Of a stretch of 64,000 nucleotides of DNA, positions 1 through 8,740 are shown piece after piece. Numbering within the stretch: the first letter of the stretch is position 1; each line of letters starts with the position of its first letter. The notes under the pieces were generated by a model. It was given only the letters and a program-made list of their open reading frames with translations. It was not told the origin of the DNA and ran no database searches. Source of the DNA: Celeribacter baekdonensis (GTDB taxonomy: Bacteria; Pseudomonadota; Alphaproteobacteria; Rhodobacterales; Rhodobacteraceae); contig NZ_FNBL01000006.1 of NCBI RefSeq assembly GCF_900102315.1, forward strand, positions 172,438 through 236,437, in the 5' to 3' direction. The position numbers and the translations under genes are program-made.

Positions 1-368
1 CGGCCCTTATGGTTGAAATACATCACCAAAGGGACAAGCGTCATGCCTTGGCGACCTGTGGCCTGCCAAAGGCGTGCCAACTCGCGTTTCGAAACCAAAA
101 GTTTACGCTTGCGGCGTTCTTCATGCGGGAACATCGCCTGTTGGTAGGGCGCGATGTAGGAGTTGGTCAGCCAAAGCTCGCCATCATCGACCGAGGCATA
201 GCTTTCGGCGATGTTGGTTTGCCCGGTCCGCATGGATTTGACCTCGGAGCCAGACAACACAATGCCGCATTCTATGTCACTCTCGATGGCATAGTCATAG
301 CGGGCCCGCCGATTTTCGGCGATGACCTTGTAGTTCTTTTCTTCGGGTGTTTGTTTTTTATTGGCCAT
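1..368 (-). CDS. smpB: SsrA-binding protein SmpB (partial, 3' end outside window)
   Basis: SmpB binds tmRNA and brings it to stalled ribosomes for trans-translation. The reverse complement of this stretch opens at an ATG (366-368) and reads [20 protein letters not shown], then the family's DYAIE and [13 protein letters not shown] segments, then [11 protein letters not shown] and VMYFNHKGR. This is the usual SmpB N-terminal and central beta-barrel. About 122 of the usual 150-160 residues are present; the basic C-terminal tail lies beyond the left edge. The gene is divergent from the ion channel gene at 474, with about 105 bp between them. Identification is secure. Confidence 0.95.
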   Translation of the reverse strand, partial: MANKKQTPEEKNYKVIAENRRARYDYAIESDIECGIVLSGSEVKSMRTGQTNIAESYASVDDGELWLTNSYIAPYQQAMFPHEERRKRKLLVSKRELARLWQATGRQGMTLVPLVMYFNHKG

Positions 369-473
369 GGTAGAGCGTCAGATAAGCACTCAGAGGCGAT
401 CTGTCCACTGGCCTGCGTGGCTCAATTCTGCCAAGTTCGCCGAAATTCGACATGAATTCGGCTTGGAGCGCAG

Positions 474-914
474 ATGTTTCTTCAGATTTTCGTAGGCACG
501 GGCCTGATCGTCCTGTCCGTTTTTGTCGCCGCCTTGGGGTTCTTGCTGCTCGAACTGGTGCTGCAACGGGCGCATAATTGGCTGACCCGCGAACCGCATG
601 GACCAAAATTGGCGCTTGTGCTGATGGCGGCGGTGGTCGCGGTGTTGTGGATGATCACGGCGGGCGTGTGGATTTGGGCGATTGCGTTTCGCATGATCGG
701 CCTGTTCGCGCATTTCGAAGAGGCGCTGTATTTCTCGCTCGTGGCTTTTACCACGCTTGGGTTTGGCGATCTTTTGCTGCCCGAGGAATGGCGGCTTTTG
801 GCTGGAATGGCGGCGACCAACGGGTTGTTGAACATCGGGATGATGACGGCGCTGTTGATGGAAGTGCTGCGCCATGTGCGGCGCAACCAATTGGAAAGCC
901 GTCATCGGATGTGA
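474..914 (+). CDS. Two-transmembrane-helix potassium channel-like protein
   Basis: A 146-residue membrane protein with hydrophobic helices at about residues 5-25, 40-70 and 105-125. Between the last two lies a pore-loop motif, FTTLGFGD, which resembles the K+ channel selectivity filter (TxGYGD or TxGFGD), so it fits the Ion_trans_2 family of simple potassium channels. There is no cytoplasmic RCK domain, so gating and partner are unknown. The start is ATG with GGAG about seven bases upstream. It is followed at once by a strong hairpin (917-946) and so is probably transcribed alone. Function is inferred from the motif only. Confidence 0.8.
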   Translation: MFLQIFVGTGLIVLSVFVAALGFLLLELVLQRAHNWLTREPHGPKLALVLMAAVVAVLWMITAGVWIWAIAFRMIGLFAHFEEALYFSLVAFTTLGFGDLLLPEEWRLLAGMAATNGLLNIGMMTALLMEVLRHVRRNQLESRHRM

Positions 915-916
915 GG

Positions 917-946
917 CACAAAGGGACCACGAAAGGTCCCTTTGTG
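917..946. terminator. Bidirectional hairpin between ion channel gene and dapA
   Basis: A perfect 12-bp inverted repeat, CACAAAGGGACC and GGTCCCTTTGTG, with a six-base loop ACGAAA. It sits between the convergent stops of the ion channel gene (914) and dapA (964). There is no long U-run, but the stem base is AAA/TTT-rich, so it could serve both strands. Confidence 0.65.
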
Positions 947-963
947 TGAGAGTGTAAGGATGG

Positions 964-1836
964 TTAGAGCAAACCAGCGTGTTCCATCGCCTCTTTGATC
1001 AGGTCTTTTGTGTCCTCATAAAGCGGGGTCAGCGGCAAACGCACCTCGTCTGAGCACAGGCCCAAAAGCGACAGGGCATATTTTGCGCCGACCACGCCGG
1101 GTTCGGCAAAGATCGCGATATGCAGTGGCATCAACATGTCGGTGATCTCCAAAGCCGTGGCGTAATCGCCCGCCAAAGTGGCGGCCTGCATCTGGGCGCA
1201 AAGTTTCGGCGCAACGTTGGCGGTCACGGAAATGCACCCGACGCCGCCATGGGCGTTAAAGCCAAGCGCGGTGGCATCTTCGCCAGAGAGCTGAACAAAA
1301 TCGGTGCCACAGGCCAGACGGGTTTTCGGCACACGCGACAGATCGCCGGTGGCATCCTTGACGCCGATGATACGCGGCAATTTTGCCAATTCGCCCATGG
1401 TCGCAGGCGTCATGTCAATCACCGAGCGGCCCGGAATATTGTAAATCACGATGGGCAGATCGGCGGCATCATGCATGGCGGTGAAATGCGCGATCAGGCC
1501 TCTTTGCGTCGGCTTGTTGTAATAGGGCGTGACCACGAGGGCGGCGTCGGCCCCCACTTTGGCGGCATGTTCGATAAAACCGATGCCTTCGACCGTATTG
1601 TTCGATCCCGCGCCCGCAATCACCGGAATGCGGCCCGCTGCGGTTTCCACCACGATCTCGATCACGCGTTTGTGTTCGTCATGGCTCAGCGTCGGGGATT
1701 CGCCCGTGGTGCCCACCGGAACAAGCCCGTTCGACCCCTGTTCGATATGCCACTCAACGAGGGTCTTGAGCGTCTCGACATCCAGTTTGCCGTCTTTAAA
1801 CGGCGTCACCAGTGCAGGAATGGATCCTTTGAACAT
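964..1836 (-). CDS. dapA: 4-hydroxy-tetrahydrodipicolinate synthase
   Basis: DapA condenses pyruvate with aspartate semialdehyde, the first committed step to lysine and diaminopimelate. The 290-residue product has the family's normal length. It shows [13 protein letters not shown] (pyruvate-binding region), the [13 protein letters not shown] segment with the Tyr pair, YNIPGRS, and the Schiff-base lysine in IGVKDATGD. The start at 1836 ([13 protein letters not shown]) is chosen because AAGGAG lies just upstream and family members begin there; the frame stays open about 30 codons further upstream without a better site. It is divergent from the lytic transglycosylase gene. Confidence 0.96.
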   Translation of the reverse strand: MFKGSIPALVTPFKDGKLDVETLKTLVEWHIEQGSNGLVPVGTTGESPTLSHDEHKRVIEIVVETAAGRIPVIAGAGSNNTVEGIGFIEHAAKVGADAALVVTPYYNKPTQRGLIAHFTAMHDAADLPIVIYNIPGRSVIDMTPATMGELAKLPRIIGVKDATGDLSRVPKTRLACGTDFVQLSGEDATALGFNAHGGVGCISVTANVAPKLCAQMQAATLAGDYATALEITDMLMPLHIAIFAEPGVVGAKYALSLLGLCSDEVRLPLTPLYEDTKDLIKEAMEHAGLL

Positions 1837-2006
1837 CGAACGCTCCTTTTCGTCTTTGGATAAATTGGGCGTGAGTCGCCCGTGAATTGTCCGGCGGAAA
1901 CTAGCCGTGTTCGCGGCCAATGCCAAGAATCAGTATTGCTGCGGATTGTGCGGTTGTTAAGCTATGGGCAAAAGCCCGAGCAGCCTCAAAAGACTTAGAC
2001 CATATC

Positions 2007-3947
2007 ATGTTCCGTTTTCCCCCGACAAAGGCAGTCTATGCCTTTGGAATAGCATTATTTTTCGCAACATCTTCCGAGGCGTCACCGCAGTCGGAGGCCT
2101 TGGTGCGCGCCTATGAGGCGCAGTGGTCCGGCGATTGGGATCTGGCCAAAAGCGAGGCACAGGGCGTTGGGGTCGACATCATTGAATGGAACCGGTTGCG
2201 CGCCGGGCGGGGGAGTTTCGCCGAGTATCAGAGCTTTTTGAAGCGCAACCCCGATTGGCCGGGTCTGCCGCTTTTGGCGCAAAAGGGCGAGGCGACGATC
2301 CCGGTGGATGCCGACCCAAATGCGGTTTTGGAGTATCTCAGTGCCTATCCGGCGCAGACCGGCGTGGGTGCGGTGCGGATGATTTCGGCCTATGAGGCCC
2401 GTGGCATGAATGCCGATGCACAGGCGCAAACGGTTCTGGTGTGGAACACATTGCCGATGGATGCCAAATCCGAAGAGGGGTTGGCGGCGCGCTATGCCTC
2501 AATTTTGGCGCCGCACCATGTTGCACGCACCGAGATGTTGTTATGGTCCGAGCGGTTTGACGATGCCGCCCGGATGATCCCGCGTTTGCCGACCGGATGG
2601 GACAAATTGATCACCGCCACGCGCAAATTGATGCGCGATGAGGCGGGCGTGGATGCGGCGCTGGCCGAGGTGCCGGGGGTGCTGGCTGACCATCCGGTTT
2701 TGGCCCATGCGCGGTTTGAATGGCGCGTGCGGCGTGGCCGCAATGAGGATGCGATGACGCTTTTGCTGCAACGCTCTACCGGGCGCGAAGGTTTGGGCAA
2801 CCCCGAAGACTGGGGCAACCGTCGCCGTACTTTGGCGCGGCAAATGATGCGCGATGGCAAGGCGCAAATCGCCTATGCCGCCGCCTCCCGCCATGGGCTG
2901 AGCGCAGAGGAGGACCATTACGCCGATCTCGAATGGCTGTCGGGCTATATCGCTCTGCGCTACCTTGATGACCCGGCGCTGGCGCTCGATCATTTCAATC
3001 GCTTTCGCGTGTCTGTGACGACGCCGATCTCATTGGGTCGGGCGGGCTATTGGGAAGGCCGCGCCTTGGAGGCGATGGGGGCCGCGGATGATGCCGCTGC
3101 CGCCTATGCCTTTGGTGCGCAGTTTCAGACCGCATTTTACGGCCTGTTGTCGGCGGAGAAAATTGGCCGAAGCCTTGATCCGGCCCTGACCGGAGAGTTG
3201 CGTTTTGCCGATTACAAACAGGCGGCGTTTATGGGCTCTTCGGTGCTTAAGGCCGCGGTGTTGTTGGATGAGGCCGGGGACGCGCCCTTGGCCGCGCGGT
3301 TCCTGCGCCATTTGGGCGAAAGCCTTTCGCCGCAGGAATTGGGGCAATTGGGGGATCTGGCGCTGGACCTTGATCCTTACTTGGCGGTTTTGGTGGCGAA
3401 ATTTGCCGCCGATCAGGGCATTGTGTTGAACCGGGCCTATTATCCGCTTCATGCCATGGCACAGGCGGAGTTGCCGGTGGAACCGGAACTGGCCTTGGCA
3501 ATTGCCCGGCGCGAAAGCGAATTTTATCCGAAAGCGCGCTCCGGTGTGGGGGCGCGCGGGCTGATGCAATTGATGCCGCGCACCGGGGCGGCTATGGCGG
3601 AGAAATTGGGCATTACGGGCTTTGAAGAAGCCCAGCTTGATGATCCGATCCTCAACGCGCGGCTTGGCTCGGCCTATTTGGCGCAGCTCGAAGAGGAATT
3701 CGGCCGTAACATCCCGCTCATCGCCGTCGGGTATAACGCCGGTCCGTCGCGGGCGCGCGATTGGATCACGCGGTTTGGCGATCCGCGTGGGGGGAAGGTC
3801 GATCCGGTGGATTGGATCGAACATCTCCCCTTTCGAGAGACGCAGAATTACGTGATGCGGGTGGCGGAAAGCCTACCTGTCTACCGCGCGCGTTTGCATG
3901 GTGAGACCGGGCCGATCACCCTGTCCAAAGATTTGGCGTCAAGGTAA
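2007..3947 (+). CDS. slt: Soluble lytic murein transglycosylase (Slt family)
   Basis: A periplasmic enzyme that cleaves the MurNAc-GlcNAc bond of peptidoglycan with 1,6-anhydro ring formation. The 646-residue product starts with a signal-like segment (about residues 8-24, ending near SEASPQ). A long alpha-helical superhelical region follows, then a C-terminal SLT catalytic domain from about residue 490. The motif ARRESEF carries the catalytic Glu at about residue 503, followed by GVGARGLMQLMP and VGYNAGPSRA. I chose the ATG at 2007 because it places the signal peptide at the N-terminus. The frame is open for 29 codons more, overlapping the dapA leader. It meets the DMT exporter gene tail to tail six bases on. 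Confidence 0.9.
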   Translation: MFRFPPTKAVYAFGIALFFATSSEASPQSEALVRAYEAQWSGDWDLAKSEAQGVGVDIIEWNRLRAGRGSFAEYQSFLKRNPDWPGLPLLAQKGEATIPVDADPNAVLEYLSAYPAQTGVGAVRMISAYEARGMNADAQAQTVLVWNTLPMDAKSEEGLAARYASILAPHHVARTEMLLWSERFDDAARMIPRLPTGWDKLITATRKLMRDEAGVDAALAEVPGVLADHPVLAHARFEWRVRRGRNEDAMTLLLQRSTGREGLGNPEDWGNRRRTLARQMMRDGKAQIAYAAASRHGLSAEEDHYADLEWLSGYIALRYLDDPALALDHFNRFRVSVTTPISLGRAGYWEGRALEAMGAADDAAAAYAFGAQFQTAFYGLLSAEKIGRSLDPALTGELRFADYKQAAFMGSSVLKAAVLLDEAGDAPLAARFLRHLGESLSPQELGQLGDLALDLDPYLAVLVAKFAADQGIVLNRAYYPLHAMAQAELPVEPELALAIARRESEFYPKARSGVGARGLMQLMPRTGAAMAEKLGITGFEEAQLDDPILNARLGSAYLAQLEEEFGRNIPLIAVGYNAGPSRARDWITRFGDPRGGKVDPVDWIEHLPFRETQNYVMRVAESLPVYRARLHGETGPITLSKDLASR

Positions 3948-3953
3948 AGCGAC

Positions 3954-4844
3954 TCAAGCCTGTTTGCGGCTCTTCATTTGACTGCGCAAAAAGGTGAATA
4001 TCCCGGCGGCGACCACAAGGCTGGCCCCCACCGCAACATTGATCCGTACCGCATCGCCAAACACCACCACACCCAAAATGGACGCAAAGGCCAGTTGGAA
4101 ATAGGCCAACGGTTGGATCGCTGAGGCCTCAGACAGCTCATAGGCGCGGATCAGTAAATAATGCCCCGTGGTTGCGGTCGCGCAGAGCAATCCCATCCAC
4201 GCCCAATCGGTCAAGGTCATCGCCTCCCAATGCCACATGCCGATCAAGGTCGTGACCACCGCCCCTGCGATCCCGGTGTAAAAGAAGGTCACAGACGCGG
4301 GGTCTTTGCGCGCGACATAGCGGTTGAGCAGGCCGTAGAGCGCAAACAAGACCGCAGAGGCAAGCGGGAAGATCGCGGCGGGGGACATCACGCCGCCACC
4401 GGGATTGAGGATGATCAACACGCCGACAAAGCCGATCAGCACCAAAAGCCAACGCCGCCAACCGACCTTTTCGCCGAGGATCGGCGCGGACAGTGCGGTG
4501 ATGATCAACGGGTAAGACGCAAACATCGCATGGCTTTCCACAAGGCCAAGTTTGACAAAACCGATCACCATGATGATGACCTCAAAGGCCAAGATCGCGC
4601 CGCGAAAGAATTGCAATTTGGGCTGGGCGCTGCGTATGGCCCGGCGCAATCCGCCCTGCGCGCGCATCGACCACAAGATCACAAAGCCCGCGAAGACCCA
4701 GTAGCGGATCATCAGCACCATATAGACATTGTATTCGCCGGCGAGGTGACGGGAAATACCGTCCTGCATTGCGAAAATGAACATGGTGAGCACCATGAGC
4801 AAGACGCCAAGGCGCGGGTTGGTTTCTGACTTGGTGATGCTCAT
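3954..4844 (-). CDS. DMT-family (EamA) transporter
   Basis: A 296-residue inner-membrane protein with about ten hydrophobic helices and the two EamA repeats typical of the drug/metabolite exporter superfamily (for example the GAILAFEVIIMVIGF and QPLAYFQLAFASILG stretches). The substrate cannot be read from sequence. The start (MSITKSETNP) overlaps the mnmD stop as ATGA at 4841-4844, so the two are probably translationally coupled. The open frame extends upstream but only through mnmD, so the longer form is rejected. Confidence 0.85.
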   Translation of the reverse strand: MSITKSETNPRLGVLLMVLTMFIFAMQDGISRHLAGEYNVYMVLMIRYWVFAGFVILWSMRAQGGLRRAIRSAQPKLQFFRGAILAFEVIIMVIGFVKLGLVESHAMFASYPLIITALSAPILGEKVGWRRWLLVLIGFVGVLIILNPGGGVMSPAAIFPLASAVLFALYGLLNRYVARKDPASVTFFYTGIAGAVVTTLIGMWHWEAMTLTDWAWMGLLCATATTGHYLLIRAYELSEASAIQPLAYFQLAFASILGVVVFGDAVRINVAVGASLVVAAGIFTFLRSQMKSRKQA

Positions 4845-5506
4845 GATTTTACCCCGATGCTCATATGACGTTTGCGGCCATGGCCGGGAACACGCGATAC
4901 AGTGAACCCGGCATCGCGTAGTTTTTGCCGCACATGTCCGGCGGCCGTATAAGTCGCGAATGTGCCGTTTGGTGCGGTGTGACGACCGACTTCGGCCATG
5001 ATGTCCTCGCCCCAAAGTTCGGGATTTTTCGCGGGGGAAAACCCATCCAAAAACCACGCGTCGGCCTGTCTGTCCCAGCCGTGTAGCGTGTCGCGGGCAT
5101 CACCGATTTTGACGTCCACCTCGATCTGTCCCAGCCGAAATTGCCGCGCGCCTCTGTGCCATGCCGTCAGGAACGGATCGGCAATGACGCGCGCCTCGGG
5201 AAAGGCATTGAGCGCCGTGGCAATGTCGGCGCTGTCCATCGGAAACGCCTCAAAGGAGGTAAACCGCACCACGCCCGGCCCATTCCAAATCAAGGCCAAG
5301 GCGAGCATGTTCAGCCCGGTGCCAAAGCCCAGTTCCGCCACATGAAACCCGTCACCAAGGCGCGCAGGCAGGTCATTACCCGCCAAAAACACATGCCGCG
5401 TTTCCTCAAGCCCGGAGGCGAGCGAAAAATACGGATCGTCAAAGCGGGTCGAGACGGGAATGGTGCCGTCGCGCCATTCGATTTGGGCTGTCTGGTGGTC
5501 GGTCAT
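4841..5506 (-). CDS. mnmD: tRNA (5-methylaminomethyl-2-thiouridine34) methyltransferase MnmD domain protein
   Basis: SAM-dependent methyltransferase that makes the last methylation of mnm5s2U at the wobble position of some tRNAs. The 221-residue protein shows the signature region FGTGLNMLAL (SAM-binding glycine loop), the acidic QIEVDVKIGDARD, and the family motif WFLDGFSPAKNPELW near residue 150. Unlike E. coli MnmC it has no fused FAD domain. A separate FAD oxidoreductase is encoded divergently 76 bp away (5583). Start at 5506 (MTDHQTAQIEW) fits the family N-terminus. Confidence 0.9.
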   Translation of the reverse strand: MTDHQTAQIEWRDGTIPVSTRFDDPYFSLASGLEETRHVFLAGNDLPARLGDGFHVAELGFGTGLNMLALALIWNGPGVVRFTSFEAFPMDSADIATALNAFPEARVIADPFLTAWHRGARQFRLGQIEVDVKIGDARDTLHGWDRQADAWFLDGFSPAKNPELWGEDIMAEVGRHTAPNGTFATYTAAGHVRQKLRDAGFTVSRVPGHGRKRHMSIGVKS

Positions 5507-5582
5507 GGGATGGCTTATGAAAGGGTTGATTACGCGCGACCATGAAGATCGGCGCGCGCGAGTACAATGGATAATTGCGCAC

Positions 5583-6623
5583 ATGGGCAGAGCAGAGATC
5601 ACCATTTACGGGGCCGGTGCCTTTGGCCTGTCCTGTGGCTATGAGGCGGCGAAACGTGGCGCGACCGTGCGGGTGATTGATCCGAACGGGGTTGGGTTTG
5701 GCTCCTCTGGTGGTGTTGTCGGCGCTTTGGCCCCGCATACGCCGGAGCGCTGGAATGCGAAAAAAGAGTTTCAATTTCAAAGCCTGATCATGGCGCGCAC
5801 CCATTGGCCCGAGGTCGAAGACATCGGTGGCGTCTCGTCGGGGTATGGCCCGATGGGGCGGGTTCAGGCCATCGCAGATGCACGTCAATTGGGCCTCGCC
5901 CATGAGCGCGCGGAACAGGCGAAAATGCTGTGGCAAGGTAAGGCCCTGTGGCGGGTTATCAGCCAAGGCGAGACCGGATATTGGGCCCCGATCAGCCCCA
6001 CCGGCTATCTGATCCATGACACCCTGTCCGCGCGGCTGAACCCATGGCGCGCTTGCGCGGCACTGGCGGCGGCGATCACGGCGCTGGGCGGCGAGGTTGT
6101 GCGCGACGGCGCGGCGGAGGGCGCTGTGATCCATGCCAGCGGTTGGTGGGGATTGCAGGATTTGAACGCGGCCTTTGGGCGCGAGGTTGGCAATGGCGTC
6201 AAAGGACAGGCGATCCTGCTGGATTTGGCTCTGAACGATGCGCCGCAGCTGTATGGGGAAAGCCTTCATGTGATCCCGCACTCAGACGGCACCACGGCGA
6301 TTGGATCGACCTCGGAGCGGTTTTTTGACACTCCGGATCAGACCGACGAACAGGCCGATGCCTTGTTGGAAAAGGCGCGGGCGCTGATCCCGGCTCTGCG
6401 CGAGGGGCGCGAAATCCGGCGGTGGGCCGGGGTGCGCCCCCGTGCCAAATCGCGCGCGCCGATGTTGGGCGCCTGGCCCGATCGCCCCGGTCATTTCATC
6501 GCCAATGGCGGCTTTAAAATCGGTTTTGGCATGGCACCAATGGCGGCCAAAGTGCTAATGGATTTGGTGCTGGAGGGGCGCGATGCGATCCCTGATGAGT
6601 TTAAGGTTGAAGCCTCACTTTGA
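5583..6623 (+). CDS. FAD-dependent oxidoreductase, possible stand-alone MnmC(o)-like partner of MnmD
   Basis: A 346-residue DadA/glycine-oxidase-fold protein. The N-terminus has the dinucleotide-binding GAGAFGLSCG, followed by the acidic VRVIDPNG. The C-terminal part has WAGVRPRAKSRAPMLG and NGGFKIGFGMAP, as in D-amino-acid oxidase-type flavoproteins. The start is the ATG at 5583, since the longer frame runs into mnmD. Its divergent pairing with mnmD suggests it could supply the oxidase half of the bifunctional MnmC, which removes the carboxymethyl group of cmnm5U; that is inference. It could instead be an unrelated amine or amino-acid oxidase. Confidence 0.72.
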   Translation: MGRAEITIYGAGAFGLSCGYEAAKRGATVRVIDPNGVGFGSSGGVVGALAPHTPERWNAKKEFQFQSLIMARTHWPEVEDIGGVSSGYGPMGRVQAIADARQLGLAHERAEQAKMLWQGKALWRVISQGETGYWAPISPTGYLIHDTLSARLNPWRACAALAAAITALGGEVVRDGAAEGAVIHASGWWGLQDLNAAFGREVGNGVKGQAILLDLALNDAPQLYGESLHVIPHSDGTTAIGSTSERFFDTPDQTDEQADALLEKARALIPALREGREIRRWAGVRPRAKSRAPMLGAWPDRPGHFIANGGFKIGFGMAPMAAKVLMDLVLEGRDAIPDEFKVEASL

Positions 6624-6678
6624 CGCCACGGCCCTCAGCACGCGCATCAGATGCCGAGAAGCTTGCGGGCCATCGGGT

Positions 6679-7293
6679 TTAATATTCCACGCCAATCTGG
6701 GCTTTGATGCCAGAGCGAAACGGGTGTTTCACCAGTTCCATTTCGGTCACCAGATCGGCTATTTCGATGAGTTCATCCTTGGCATTTCGTCCTGTCAGAA
6801 CGACATGGGTGAGCGGCGGTTTTTCGGTGCTCAGAAATGTCACCACATCGTTGACGTCAATATAATCATAGCGCAGGGCGATGTTGATTTCATCCAAGAG
6901 TACCATTTTATTCTCGGGATTGCGGATCAATTCCTTGGCCTTTTCCCAAGCGGCCCGCGCCATTTCAATGTCGCGCTCTTTGTTTTGGGTTTCCCAGGTA
7001 AAGCCTTCGCCCATCGTGTAAAATTCACACAGATCTGCGAATTTGGCAGTGATCAAATCGCGTTCGCCACAATCCATGCCGCCCTTGATAAACTGCACCA
7101 CGGCGGATTTCATGTCATGGGCGATACAGCGGAAGATCATCCCGAAGGCGGCCGAAGATTTGCCCTTGCCCTTTCCCGTGTGGATGATGATCAGACCCTT
7201 TTGATCGGTCTTGGTGGCCATGATTTTATCGCGCGCGGCCTTTTTCTTGGCCATTTTGCTGGCATGGCGTTCACTGTCGGATTGGTCGACCAT
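6679..7293 (-). CDS. cobO: Cob(I)yrinic acid a,c-diamide adenosyltransferase
   Basis: Transfers the adenosyl group of ATP to the cobalt of the corrin ring, making AdoCbl intermediates. The CobO/BtuR P-loop HTGKGKGKSSAA sits near the N-terminus after the usual basic KMAKKKAARDKIMATK leader. VVQFIKGG, VLLDEINIALRYDY and VVLTGRNA follow. The length of 204 residues is normal. An in-frame ATG four codons upstream (7305) abuts the lrgB stop; I prefer 7293 because GGGGG precedes it. The gene is the last of an lrgA-lrgB-cobO run, a link that is not obvious functionally. Confidence 0.93.
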   Translation of the reverse strand: MVDQSDSERHASKMAKKKAARDKIMATKTDQKGLIIIHTGKGKGKSSAAFGMIFRCIAHDMKSAVVQFIKGGMDCGERDLITAKFADLCEFYTMGEGFTWETQNKERDIEMARAAWEKAKELIRNPENKMVLLDEINIALRYDYIDVNDVVTFLSTEKPPLTHVVLTGRNAKDELIEIADLVTEMELVKHPFRSGIKAQIGVEY

Positions 7294-7305
7294 AGGGACC
7301 CCCAT

Positions 7306-8022
7306 TTACATGAAAAGTTGGACAAAAATTGGCGCAAGAAGCGCCGTGAGAATGGCGTTCAGGACCATACCGATCCCGGCAAAAGCGCCTGCGGTGCCTT
7401 GGACCTGAAAGGCACGGGCGGTGCCGATGCCGTGGGCGGCGACACCTGTGGCAAAGCCGCGGGCGCGATAATCCCGCACGCCGATGGCATTGAGCAACGG
7501 GGTTGTCACGACCGCGCCAATCACCCCGGTGATCAACACCAAGGCGACGGTGAGAGTTGGCAAGCCACCGATGGCTTCGGCCACACCGATGGCGACCGGC
7601 GAAGTGGCGGATTTGGGCACCAGAGACAAAAGCACATCCCCACGCAGGCCAAAGGCTGCGCCTATGGCGACCGCAGAGGCCATGGCGACAAAAGAACCGG
7701 CCAGGAGCGCGGCCAACATTGGCACGGCGGCGTCTTTGACCTTTTGCCAATTGGACCAAAGCGGAACGGCAAGCGCGACGGTCGCCGGGCCGAGCATAAA
7801 ATGAACGAACTGTGCGCCCTCAAAATAGGTTGAGTAGGCGGTGTCCGTGACCTTCAGCAAGACGGTCAAGAGGATCATCGCAATCAACACCGGGTTCACA
7901 AAGGGTTTGCGCCCGGCAAGCCGAAAACAGCCCTCACCCACCAAATAGGCCACAAGCGTCAGCGTGAGCCAAAGCAATTGCCCCTCGGCCAGATAGCTCC
8001 AAATGTCGAGAATATCGGTCAT
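7306..8022 (-). CDS. lrgB: LrgB/CidB family membrane protein
   Basis: A 238-residue polytopic inner-membrane protein with the LrgB signature segments VPKSATSPVAIGVAE (about two thirds along) and GIGTARAFQ near the C-terminus. LrgB works with LrgA; the pair has been tied to holin/antiholin-like control of murein hydrolysis in Gram-positives and to export of small organic acids elsewhere. In this group the substrate is not known. The start overlaps the lrgA stop as ATGA (8019-8022). Confidence 0.9.
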   Translation of the reverse strand: MTDILDIWSYLAEGQLLWLTLTLVAYLVGEGCFRLAGRKPFVNPVLIAMILLTVLLKVTDTAYSTYFEGAQFVHFMLGPATVALAVPLWSNWQKVKDAAVPMLAALLAGSFVAMASAVAIGAAFGLRGDVLLSLVPKSATSPVAIGVAEAIGGLPTLTVALVLITGVIGAVVTTPLLNAIGVRDYRARGFATGVAAHGIGTARAFQVQGTAGAFAGIGMVLNAILTALLAPIFVQLFM

Positions 8023-8381
8023 AGCGGCGTCTCATCGGCAACCCCCAACAGGCGGTTGACGTATTTGAATGTCAGAGCGCCCGCAGCAATGGCCAGAACA
8101 GTCGAGCCGACAAGGGCCACGGCCAAGGGCAGGCCGATTTCAGACACTTGATCAAGATATTGCACGATGCCGACGCCCGCAGGCACATAAAGCAAGGACA
8201 GATGCGACAGAAATCCGGTCGCGGTTTTCTCAATGGCTGTGCCGATTTTGGGGCGCGTCAAAAGCAGCACCGCCAAGAGGATCATGCCGATCACCGGGCC
8301 GGGCAAGCGCAGCGCAAAAATCCGGGCGATTGCTTCGCCCATAAGCTGAAAACCCAGAAACAGTCCGAAATGTAGGATCAC
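8019..8381 (-). CDS. lrgA: LrgA/CidA family holin-like membrane protein
   Basis: A 120-residue protein with about four hydrophobic helices and the CidA/LrgA signature LPGPVIGMILLAVLL followed by LLYVPAGVGI. It is the first gene of the lrgA-lrgB-cobO run. Three near-identical 14-bp repeats lie 74-116 bp upstream of its start, on the promoter side, and could be an operator. Family role as for LrgB: a two-component membrane export or holin-like system. There is no LytS/LytR regulator pair in this window. Confidence 0.88.
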   Translation of the reverse strand: MILHFGLFLGFQLMGEAIARIFALRLPGPVIGMILLAVLLLTRPKIGTAIEKTATGFLSHLSLLYVPAGVGIVQYLDQVSEIGLPLAVALVGSTVLAIAAGALTFKYVNRLLGVADETPL

Positions 8382-8740
8382 GTTGCGCCCTTTGTTTTAT
8401 CTGTGCTGCAAAGGGTATCATCGCAGTGCGGGCTATGGGGTGCAAGCGGGATGACTGGACACAAGAAACCTGGACACAAGAAACTGGACACAAGAAAAGG
8501 CCGCACTCTCAGAACGTGTTTTTTCGGAGGGCGGGGAATACTGATTGCGTAGGTTTTGGTCGTGGAACGTTTCGTGCGCGGCCAAATTGGCGTAGGGTTC
8601 AAAGGAACGATTTGCAGTTGTGTCGGAGACGCCTGTTGACGCCCAAGGTCATGGGTCCGCCTGTCTTTTGAGCCAACTGCTCTTTCGTGAACGAATCACT
8701 TATGAGTGGGCCAATCTTGAACTGGCGACCTGAGGAGCCA
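8382..8740. other. Divergent intergenic region between lrgA and the MOSC gene
   Basis: About 360 bp without a convincing gene. Both strands have short open frames across it (about 75-81 codons) but with poor start context and low-complexity products. It contains the tandem repeat at 8455-8497 and a good GAGGAG site for the MOSC gene. I see no RNA gene. Confidence 0.6.
8455..8497. repeat. Three tandem copies of a 14-bp unit (CTGGACACAAGAAA)
   Basis: CTGGACACAAGAAA occurs three times at 8455, 8470 and 8484, with one extra C between copies 1 and 2, all in the same orientation. The array lies upstream of lrgA, whose start is at 8381. It is either a slipped-strand duplication or a multi-site operator. 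Confidence 0.85.

Noticed and set aside
8455..8497. CRISPR array
   Set aside because: Units are 14 bp with almost no spacer and no cas genes are near; this is a simple tandem repeat.
8378..8671. Short genes in the lrgA upstream gap
   Set aside because: Open frames of about 75-81 codons on both strands read through the tandem repeat, with weak starts and low-complexity products.
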